Assembly: GCA_905215755.1 (NCBI GenBank)
Contig: CAJMRE010000058.1
Location: forward strand, 1-5,636
Direction of reading: 5' to 3'
Length of the DNA stretch: 5,636 nt
Source: an uncultured bacterium
GTDB taxonomy: Bacteria; Actinomycetota; Coriobacteriia; Coriobacteriales; Coriobacteriaceae
Positions 1-5,066 of this stretch are shown here, one piece after another. Made by a program: the position numbers and the translations under genes. The notes beneath the pieces were generated by a model. The model was not told the origin of the DNA. It worked only from the letters and a program-made list of their open reading frames with translations, and ran no database searches. Numbering within the stretch: the stretch's first letter is position 1; every line of letters starts with the position of its first letter.

Positions 1-85
1 CCTTTGCACCAATCTCTTGACAACCAAAGAAATGCCGATGTTTTGGCAGAGTCAGCGAGCGGGTCGCATTTGAGGCAAGGTGACG

Positions 86-120
86 TGAAACGAAAGGGCG
101 CTGACCTTCTGGTCGCGCCC
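86..120 (-). terminator. Probable intrinsic terminator of the leftward queA cluster
   Basis: On the minus strand, a stem GGGCGC plus GACC (positions 120-111) pairs with GGTC and GCGCCC (106-103 and 101-96). One base, at 102, is bulged, and the loop is the GNRA-like AGAA (110-107). The stem is followed by TTTCGTTTCA (95-86), a broken T-rich tract. It lies about 77 nt past the queA stop codon, and no other gene is visible between them, so it is the best candidate end of the transcript. The T tract is interrupted, which lowers confidence. On the plus strand the hairpin has no T tract. Confidence 0.55.
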
Positions 121-169
121 TTGAAGTTGAACGTCAGATTGTCCAAATGCGGCCCGCGCAGCATCGAGC

Positions 170-198
170 AGTTACGCGGTTCGTAGAACCGCGTAACT
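170..198. repeat. Perfect 13-bp inverted repeat overlapping the queA stop codon
   Basis: The arm AGTTACGCGGTTC (170-182) and its exact reverse complement GAACCGCGTAACT (186-198) flank a 3-nt spacer, GTA. The last two bases of the queA stop codon TAG (199-197 on the minus strand) lie inside the right arm. Neither strand has a T tract after it, so it is not a classical intrinsic terminator by itself. It could be an mRNA 3'-end stabilising hairpin, a binding site, or the edge of a dispersed repeat. Confidence 0.8.
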
Positions 199-1414
199 AC
201 AAAATGAGCATCGCGTCGCCAAAGCTGAAGAAGCGATAACGTTCTTCGATGGCAGCGGCGTAGGCATCCATGATCTGGTCGCGGGTGGCAAGCGCGCTTA
301 CGAGCATCATGAGCGTGGAGCGCGGCACGTGGAAGTTCGTGATCAGCGCATCGACCACGTGATAGGTCGAGCCGGGCATGAGGTAAAGCTGCGTCGTGGC
401 GCTCTCGCGCACCACGATGTCACCGCGGCCAAGCGTATCGGCCCCGTCCTCGCGGCCTTCAAAATAGCGCGCCGTCACGGCCGGATCGGACACCGGCGCG
501 TCCGTGTCAAACGCGCTCTCGAGCGAGCGCACCGCGGTAGTGCCGACGGCGATCACACGATGGCCCTCCGCCTTGGCCTTATGCACGGCGTCGACAACCT
601 CCTGCGACACGTGGTAGCGCTCGGTGTGCATGACGTGCTGCGTAGGGTCGTCCTCCTCCACCAAGCGGAAGGTATCGATGCCCACCTCAAGCTCGACGGC
701 GGCAAACTTGGCACCCTTGGCCTCGATAGCGGCCATGAGCTCAGGAGTAAAATGCAGACCCGCCGTAGGAGCGGCAGCCGAGTGCTCCTCCTTCATGGCG
801 TAGACGGTCTGGTACTTCTCGGGGTCGCCCTCGTAATCGGTAATGTAGGGCGGCAGCGGCACGTGGCCGGCAGCATGGATGGCATCGTCGAGCGTGCGCG
901 GGTCGCCGGCGGCATTGCAACCGGCCGGCTCAAAACGCACCAAGCGGCCGCCGCGGCTATCGGTGACAAAGTCGACAACCTCGGCCGTCAGCACCACGGG
1001 AGCCCCCTCGGGTGCATGGGCGCCGCCGGCGCGATACTCAATCTGAGCGCCGGGCTTCAGACGCTTGCCCGGCTTGACCAGGCACTCCCACACATGGCCG
1101 AGCGGATCCACGTCCTCGCGGCGCTTGAGCAGCAGCGTCTCGACCACACCGCCCGAGCCGGCCTTGCGGCCGATCAGGCGGGCCGGCATCACGCGCGTCT
1201 GGTTGATGACGAGCACGTCGCCCGGCTCGATATAGTCGATGATGTCACGGAAGATGCGGTGCTCGACAGTACCGCCATGCTCTAGCGGCGTTCCTGTCTC
1301 GGAGCCTTTGCGATCAACCACCAGCAGGCGGCAGGAGTCGCGCGGCTCGGCAGGCGCCTGGGCAATCAGTTCCTCAGGAAGGTTGTAGTCAAAATCATCG
1401 GTACGCATAGACAC
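197..1414 (-). CDS. queA: S-adenosylmethionine:tRNA ribosyltransferase-isomerase QueA
   Basis: QueA transfers and isomerises the ribosyl part of S-adenosylmethionine onto the preQ1 base at position 34 of tRNAs with GUN anticodons, giving epoxyqueuosine; it is a cytosolic enzyme. The 405-residue product carries the family landmarks in order: DFDYNLPEELIAQAP (7-21), LVINQTRVMPARLIG (68-82), PPYI (188-191), AAAPTAGLHFT (213-223), VGTTAVRSLES (290-300), LITNFHVPRSTLMMLVSA (357-374) and the C-terminal YRFFSFGDAMLI (393-404). Typical members are near 340-350 residues. The excess sits in loops around 37-52, 150-175 and 303-329, while all the conserved blocks are intact. The start is GTG at 1414, chosen because AAGGAG lies 8 nt upstream; the in-frame ATG at 1408 would be 14 nt away. 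The gene lies 64 bp downstream of queH on the same strand, and QueH uses its product. The stop is TAG. Identification is very secure; the start is likely. Confidence 0.97.
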   Translation of the reverse strand: MSMRTDDFDYNLPEELIAQAPAEPRDSCRLLVVDRKGSETGTPLEHGGTVEHRIFRDIIDYIEPGDVLVINQTRVMPARLIGRKAGSGGVVETLLLKRREDVDPLGHVWECLVKPGKRLKPGAQIEYRAGGAHAPEGAPVVLTAEVVDFVTDSRGGRLVRFEPAGCNAAGDPRTLDDAIHAAGHVPLPPYITDYEGDPEKYQTVYAMKEEHSAAAPTAGLHFTPELMAAIEAKGAKFAAVELEVGIDTFRLVEEDDPTQHVMHTERYHVSQEVVDAVHKAKAEGHRVIAVGTTAVRSLESAFDTDAPVSDPAVTARYFEGREDGADTLGRGDIVVRESATTQLYLMPGSTYHVVDALITNFHVPRSTLMMLVSALATRDQIMDAYAAAIEERYRFFSFGDAMLIL

Positions 1415-1422
1415 GTCGGATA

Positions 1423-1428
1423 CTCCTT
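1423..1428 (-). promoter_or_regulatory. Shine-Dalgarno of queA, supports the GTG start
   Basis: AAGGAG on the minus strand is 8 nt before GTG at 1414 and 14 nt before the in-frame ATG at 1408. The spacing favours the GTG. Confidence 0.7.
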
Positions 1429-1450
1429 ATATAGCTAAAGTCCGCTCTAC

Positions 1451-1478
1451 ATCCTAGCAGGCTGACATCCCAAGTGAA
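1451..1478 (-). promoter_or_regulatory. Weak candidate promoter between queH and queA
   Basis: On the minus strand, TTCACT (1478-1473) and TAGGAT (1456-1451) match the sigma-70-type -35 and -10 boxes at four of six bases each, with a 16-nt spacer. The 64-bp gap is longer than the other gap in the cluster, so queA could have its own promoter as well as read-through from queH. Matches of this quality occur by chance. Confidence 0.22.
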
Positions 1479-2054
1479 CTACTTTTTGGCGGCTTTGCGC
1501 TCGTCGCGGATGCGGGCGCGGTCCATGGCCGCCTCGACGGCCGAGAATCGGCAGCCGCAGTAATTCTGCCGGTACATGCCCAGCTCGCGCGAACGACGCG
1601 TGGCCTCGGGGTAATACGGACGAAAATCGCGAATCACCGGGGTGAGCCCATGTGCCGCCGCCAAGCGCTCAAGCACGTCATTGCAGGTATCGAACAGCTG
1701 GTACGGCGAGACGGCGAGCGTCGTGCCCACAAACTCAAACCCGCGCTCCTGGGCCACGCGGCACGCCTCGGCCAAGCGCAGGGCATAGCACGCGCGACAG
1801 CGACGGGGCCGATCGGCACCCAGCGGTGCCACGCCGGTCTCCCAGCGACCGCGGTCCTCCCCTGCCTCGATGAGCTCGATGTCGCCATCGGCACACCACC
1901 GGCGCAGCTCGTCCAAGCGGCGCTGCCATTCATCGCGCGGTTGAATATTGGGGTTGGTCCAGCAAATCGTGGGCTCAAACCCCTCCTCGCGCAGCAGGCG
2001 AACCGGCTCAAGCGAGCATGGTGCACAGCACGCATGCAGCAACAACGGCTTCAT
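1479..2054 (-). CDS. queH: Epoxyqueuosine reductase QueH
   Basis: QueH is the non-cobalamin enzyme that reduces epoxyqueuosine to queuosine in tRNA, replacing QueG; the family (formerly DUF208) carries an iron-sulfur cluster. The 191-residue product has the expected cysteine pattern: HACCAPC at 7-13 (Cys9, Cys10, Cys13), RRCRACY at 84-90 (Cys86, Cys89) and YCGC at 165-168 (Cys166, Cys168). It also has the family segments TNPNIQPRDEW (33-43), GTTLAVSPYQ (110-119) and FRPYYPEA (144-151). The frame is open upstream to 2231, but family homology begins at MKPLLLHACC. The ATG at 2054 has GAGGAG 6 nt before it, whereas the ATG at 2060 directly abuts that site. The Shine-Dalgarno overlaps the stop codon of the upstream membrane-protein gene, which suggests translational coupling. 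queA follows 64 bp downstream. The lysine-rich tail ends at TAG. Confidence 0.95.
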   Translation of the reverse strand: MKPLLLHACCAPCSLEPVRLLREEGFEPTICWTNPNIQPRDEWQRRLDELRRWCADGDIELIEAGEDRGRWETGVAPLGADRPRRCRACYALRLAEACRVAQERGFEFVGTTLAVSPYQLFDTCNDVLERLAAAHGLTPVIRDFRPYYPEATRRSRELGMYRQNYCGCRFSAVEAAMDRARIRDERKAAKK

Positions 2055-2060
2055 CGACAT

Positions 2061-2066
2061 CTCCTC
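2061..2066 (-). promoter_or_regulatory. Shine-Dalgarno of queH overlapping the upstream stop codon
   Basis: GAGGAG on the minus strand shares bases with the TGA stop (2067-2065) of the upstream gene and lies 6 nt before ATG 2054. This placement rules against the longer open frame as the true start and suggests reinitiation or coupling. Confidence 0.7.
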
Positions 2067-2631
2067 ACCCAAAAAAGCGCACGCCAAAGGACGTATCCTC
2101 GCAGGCGACAATGCGACGGTCGCGCAGAATGGTCCGCACGTAATACCAATCGCCCACGCAGCCCGACAAATGCAAACCGGCCGCCAGGTAACACAGCAGC
2201 GGATAGCCCGAACATGCAAACCCCAGGGCAAACAACGCCGTCACAACAACCGTCGGCGCCAGGCAAACCGCCATGTACCGCCGGCGCGAATACACAACGC
2301 CCTCGGCGCAGGCGTAAATCATGCAGGTTTCGAGATTTGCCCCAAAGGTCACCCGAGCACCGGCGGGCGCAAACAGCTTAAAGAACACCGCGTGCACCAG
2401 CTCGTGCACGGCAAATGACGCCGCCGAAATCGCAGCCAAGCCGACTATCCAGCCCAAGACAGCCGTCCAGCCACCCGCGTCAGCCGCATCCAAATCCGCG
2501 GGCCCACCCAGCAGCATAAACACCGGCACCAGGCACACGGCAAATGCGCCGAGCACGGCCATCCCCCACACAAAGCAGGCGTGCAGAAAATCCTCGTCCT
2601 CAAACGCATGTATGTTGGAAATCTCATTCAT
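2065..2631 (-). CDS. DUF3267-like membrane protein with an HExxH metalloprotease motif
   Basis: This 188-residue membrane protein resembles the DUF3267 putative zincin family. Hydrophobic segments lie at about 18-42, 57-75, 118-140 and 143-158. HELVH (76-80) at the end of the second segment is a zinc-binding HExxH motif: His76 and His80 would be ligands and Glu77 the catalytic base. GDWYY (160-164), after the last hydrophobic segment, supplies Asp161, a plausible third ligand like the late Asp of related membrane zincins. The substrate is unknown, and no signal peptide separate from the first membrane segment is seen. It is the first gene of the leftward cluster and ends 10 nt before queH. 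The start at ATG 2631 is the only sensible one (next Met is residue 24), but its Shine-Dalgarno is poor. It could be a true protease or an inactive relative; its role beside queuosine genes is not evident. Confidence 0.8.
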   Translation of the reverse strand: MNEISNIHAFEDEDFLHACFVWGMAVLGAFAVCLVPVFMLLGGPADLDAADAGGWTAVLGWIVGLAAISAASFAVHELVHAVFFKLFAPAGARVTFGANLETCMIYACAEGVVYSRRRYMAVCLAPTVVVTALFALGFACSGYPLLCYLAAGLHLSGCVGDWYYVRTILRDRRIVACEDTSFGVRFFG

Positions 2632-2673
2632 AGCATCTTAGGATAGCGCCCCTGCCACGTACCCGTCCGCATG

Positions 2674-2682
2674 TGCGATAAT
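2674..2682 (+). promoter_or_regulatory. Candidate extended -10 promoter of the MetRS-like gene
   Basis: TGC followed by GATAAT (2677-2682) fits the TGn-TATAAT extended -10 pattern, with five of six bases matching the hexamer. No good -35 box is visible at 16-18 nt upstream, as can be tolerated with an extended -10. Transcription would begin near 2689, giving a leader of about 75 nt before ATG 2764. The 132-bp gap between divergent genes must hold promoters in both directions; no convincing leftward one was found. Confidence 0.35.
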
Positions 2683-2721
2683 GTCGAACGATATGCACGA
2701 ATTGACCACCGCGTCGCCAGG

Positions 2722-2757
2722 CCTTGCGCCCGGCCGCGCTCTCACCATACGCGAAGG
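2722..2757 (+). promoter_or_regulatory. Possible Shine-Dalgarno-sequestering hairpin in the MetRS-like leader
   Basis: CCTTGCG (2722-2728) can pair with CGC-AAGG (2750-2752 and 2754-2757) with G2753 bulged, forming seven base pairs that hide part of the AAGGAG ribosome site (2754-2759). A competing small hairpin, GCGC (2726-2729) with GCGC (2736-2739), would free that site. This is a structural possibility only; GC-rich leaders often form such pairs by chance. Confidence 0.22.
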
Positions 2758-2759
2758 AG
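2754..2759 (+). promoter_or_regulatory. Shine-Dalgarno of the MetRS-like gene, fixes start at 2764
   Basis: AAGGAG lies 4 nt before ATG 2764. The frame is also open from an ATG at 2671, but that ATG overlaps the candidate -10 box, and the extra 31 residues are Arg-rich and unlike the family N-terminus, so 2764 is preferred. Confidence 0.75.
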
Positions 2760-2763
2760 TCCC

Positions 2764-4914
2764 ATGGCATCCAAATACTCCATGAACGACCGTCCCAGCT
2801 GGCCTCGCCGCGCCATCGTTACCGCCGGCGAGCCCTACGGCAACAAGGGCCTTCACTTTGGCCACGTTGGCGGCGTCTTTGTCCCGGCCGACTTCTTCGC
2901 CCGCTTCCTGCGCGACCGCCTGGGCCGCGAGAACGTCATCTTCACCTCGGGCACCGACTGCTACGGCTCGCCCATCATGGAGAGCTACCGCAAGCTCAAG
3001 GAGAACGAGGGCTACGACAAGTCCATTAGCGAGTATGTCGAGTCCAATCACTCCCGCCAGGCCGCGACCCTCAACAACTACAACATCAGCTGCGATATCT
3101 ACGGCGGCTCGGGCCTTGAGCCGGCTGCGCAGATTCACAACGAGGTGACCGCCGAGATTATCGAGCGCCTGCACGAGCAGGGCACCATCTCAAAGCGCTC
3201 CACGCTGCAGTTCTACGATGCCAAGGCCGGCACGTTCCTCAACGGCCGCCAGGTGATTGGCCGCTGCCCCATCCAGGGCTGCAAGTCCGAGAAGGCTTAT
3301 GCTGACGAGTGCGACCTGGGTCACCAGTTTGAGCCCGAGGAGCTCATCGCGCCCAAGAGCCAGCTCACCGGCGAGGTGCCCGAGCTGCGCCCGGTCGACA
3401 ACCTCTACTTCGACCTGCCGGCCTACCTCGACTTTATGAAAACCTATACCGCCAAGCTCGCCCAGAACCCGCAGGTTCGCTCCGTGGTCTCCAAGACCAT
3501 GGAAGAGTGGCTGCTGCCGGCCCAGCTCTACATCCAGAACAAGTTCCGCGAGGCCTTCGATGCCGTCGAGGATCAGCTTCCCGAGCACACCGTGCTGGAG
3601 CCCGAGGGCAACAAGAGCAGCTTTACCGTCACCTTCCCCAGCTGGAAGGAGCGCGACGATGCCCACGCGGTGCTCGCCAACGGCGGCGTGCGCTTCCGCA
3701 GCGGCAAGGCGCTCGTACCCTTCCGCATCACCGGCAACATCGACTGGGGCGTTCCGGTGCCCGAGGTCGATGGCGTCTCCGACGTCACCTGCTGGTGCTG
3801 GCCCGAGAGCCTGTGGGCTCCCATCAGCTATACGCGCACCGTGCTCGCACGCGATGCCAAGGCCGCCGGCGTGACCGAGGGCGTCGCCGCCCAGGATGCC
3901 GCCCTCATGGGCGAGCCCGCCGCCGACTCCACGCAGGTGCCCGCACCCACCTACCAGCACAGCTCGCTCGACTGGCGCGACTGGTGGTGCTCTGACGACG
4001 CACAGATCTACCAGTTCATCGGCCAGGACAACATCTACTTCTACTGCATCGCGCAGACCGCCATGTGGGAGGCCCTGGGTTGGAACCTCACGCAGAGCAC
4101 CGTCAGCGCCTGCTACCACCTGCTCTACATGGGCAAAAAGGCAAGCTCGTCCTCGCAGACTCCTCCCCCGCCGGCAGACGACCTGCTCAACCACTACACC
4201 TGCGAGCAGATGCGCGCGCACTGGCTGTCGCTCGGCCTGTCCGAGAAGCCGGTGAGCTTTAGCCCCAAGGCATACGACACGCGCGTGACCGGCAAGGACA
4301 AGGACGGCAACGAGGTGCGTGCCTGCGACGACAAGCGCGTTATCGACCCGGCCCTTAAGGAAAGCGCCCTTTTGACCGGCGTGTTCAACCGCCTGGCCCG
4401 CAGTTGCTTCTACGGCGTCGCCATCAAGGAGGGCGACGAGAGCCCCTATCGCAACGGCTGCATCCCCGCCGGTGACGCCTCTGCCGCCGTGGTCGAGGCT
4501 GCCGAGCAGGCAACTCTTGCCTTTGAGCAGGCCATGTACAAGTTCGAGACGCACCGCGCGCTTGCCGTGTGCGACGACTACCTGCGCGCCGCCAACAAGC
4601 GCTGGAGCGACGCCTCCAAGGCCGCCAACAAGCTCGAGGGCGAGCCAGCAAACGCCGCCATGACGCAGGCCCTCGTCGACGCCTTTACCGAGCTGCGCGT
4701 GGCCACCGTCCTGATGCACGGCATCGTTCCGGCCGGCTGCGAGCTCATCTGCGAGTACTTCAACGTTGACCCGGTCGCCTTCTTTAGCTGGGATAACATC
4801 TTTGCCTCCACGGACGAGTTCGTGGAGAGCCTGGGCGAGAAGCCCGGCGAGCACCGCGTGAAGCCGCTGCCCCCGCGCTTCGACTTCTTCAGCAAGCACG
4901 AGAGCCAGTACTAG
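2764..4914 (+). CDS. metG: Methionyl-tRNA synthetase family protein (class I aaRS), divergent active site
   Basis: MetRS charges tRNA with methionine in the cytosol. This 716-residue protein follows the E. coli MetRS layout: nucleotide-binding start EPYGNKGLHFGH (23-34, HIGH = HFGH 31-34), TSGTDCYGSPI (61-71), a zinc-knuckle insert with Cys168, Cys173, Cys183 and His187, then ELIAPKS (193-199), FDLPAYL (216-222), GVPVPEVDG (329-337), FIGQDNIYF (418-426) and an alpha-helical anticodon domain. Asn542, Arg546 and Trp614 appear to match the E. coli anticodon contacts Asn391, Arg395 and Trp461. Oddities: KMSKS reads KASSS (459-463). By eye against remembered E. coli MetRS, Leu13 becomes Glu23 and His301 becomes Tyr427, while Asp52, Tyr15, Pro257 and Tyr260 are kept. 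Extra segments lie near 265-325 and 361-411. The C-terminal tRNA-binding dimer domain is absent. It may be the sole MetRS or a paralogue with different specificity; the symbol reflects family only. Confidence 0.88.
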   Translation: MASKYSMNDRPSWPRRAIVTAGEPYGNKGLHFGHVGGVFVPADFFARFLRDRLGRENVIFTSGTDCYGSPIMESYRKLKENEGYDKSISEYVESNHSRQAATLNNYNISCDIYGGSGLEPAAQIHNEVTAEIIERLHEQGTISKRSTLQFYDAKAGTFLNGRQVIGRCPIQGCKSEKAYADECDLGHQFEPEELIAPKSQLTGEVPELRPVDNLYFDLPAYLDFMKTYTAKLAQNPQVRSVVSKTMEEWLLPAQLYIQNKFREAFDAVEDQLPEHTVLEPEGNKSSFTVTFPSWKERDDAHAVLANGGVRFRSGKALVPFRITGNIDWGVPVPEVDGVSDVTCWCWPESLWAPISYTRTVLARDAKAAGVTEGVAAQDAALMGEPAADSTQVPAPTYQHSSLDWRDWWCSDDAQIYQFIGQDNIYFYCIAQTAMWEALGWNLTQSTVSACYHLLYMGKKASSSSQTPPPPADDLLNHYTCEQMRAHWLSLGLSEKPVSFSPKAYDTRVTGKDKDGNEVRACDDKRVIDPALKESALLTGVFNRLARSCFYGVAIKEGDESPYRNGCIPAGDASAAVVEAAEQATLAFEQAMYKFETHRALAVCDDYLRAANKRWSDASKAANKLEGEPANAAMTQALVDAFTELRVATVLMHGIVPAGCELICEYFNVDPVAFFSWDNIFASTDEFVESLGEKPGEHRVKPLPPRFDFFSKHESQY

Positions 4915-4930
4915 AAAAACAGCATGGCAC

Positions 4931-5039
4931 AGTAGTCAATTTGGGACGGGGCTATTTTAGCTACCCCGTCCCAAATTTAACTGCGCTGCCTGCCGAGACG
5001 GATGGGTAGCTAAAATAGCCCCGTCCCAAATTGACTACT
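4931..5039. repeat. Nested inverted-repeat element (36-bp arms), REP/BIME-like
   Basis: The left arm 4931-4966 (starts AGTAGTCAATTTGGGACGGG, ends TAGCTACCC) is the exact reverse complement of 5004-5039, with a 37-nt centre. Within the left half, AATTTGGGACGGGG (4938-4951) also pairs perfectly with CCCCGTCCCAAATT (4964-4977) around a 12-nt loop, so the two foldings exclude each other. The element fills most of the gap between two same-strand genes, is more AT-rich than its neighbours, and contains no open frame of note. Its organisation resembles a palindromic intergenic repeat (REP/BIME) or a tiny MITE. No clear target-site duplication flanks it: C before and T after the arms. Confidence 0.85.
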
Positions 5040-5042
5040 TTT
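4931..5042 (+). terminator. Possible terminator of the MetRS-like gene formed by the repeat element
   Basis: The 36-bp stem ends at 5039 and is followed by TTTT (5039-5042, first T within the arm), 17 nt after the TAG stop at 4912-4914. This can act as an intrinsic terminator, although the stem is far longer than usual and the T run is short. If it works, the downstream methyltransferase gene needs its own promoter in the remaining 25 nt or inside the element; otherwise the two genes are co-transcribed. Confidence 0.35.
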
Positions 5043-5051
5043 AAATGGAAT

Positions 5052-5060
5052 GGGAAGGAA
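5052..5060 (+). promoter_or_regulatory. Shine-Dalgarno of the RNA methyltransferase gene
   Basis: GGGAAGGAA ends 6 nt before ATG 5067. Two nearer-upstream ATGs (5045, 5050) are out of frame with the conserved protein. Confidence 0.6.
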
Positions 5061-5066
5061 AGACGG

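Noticed and set aside
17..22. TTGACA as a -35 box of a plus-strand promoter
   Set aside because: No acceptable -10 hexamer lies at 15-19 nt downstream, and no gene follows on that strand.
329..1285. 318-residue open frame on the plus strand opposite queA
   Set aside because: It lies antisense to the secure queA frame, has Arg/His/Ala-rich composition, and lacks recognisable motifs or a good ribosome site.
2055..2231. N-terminal extension of queH in the open frame from 2231
   Set aside because: It overlaps the membrane-protein gene, is rich in Cys/Arg/Trp unlike the family, and the ribosome site and family homology place the start at 2054.
1650..2381. 243-residue plus-strand open frame opposite queH and the membrane-protein gene
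   Set aside because: It spans two real minus-strand genes and their junction, with Arg/Pro/Gln-rich composition expected of an antisense frame.
2701..2716. ACCGCG in the leader as a T-box (tRNA-sensing) motif
   Set aside because: The preceding UGGN needed to pair with the tRNA acceptor end is absent, there is no specifier-loop stem, and the leader is too short for a T-box.
2671..2763. N-terminal extension of the MetRS-like protein from ATG 2671
   Set aside because: The 31 extra residues are Arg/His-rich and unconserved, the ATG overlaps the candidate -10 box, and a good ribosome site precedes 2764.
3190..4899. 569-residue open frame on the minus strand inside the MetRS-like gene
   Set aside because: It is antisense to a gene with clear family motifs. 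Its Val/Leu/Gly/His-rich composition is the mirror of GC-rich codons, and no domain is recognisable.
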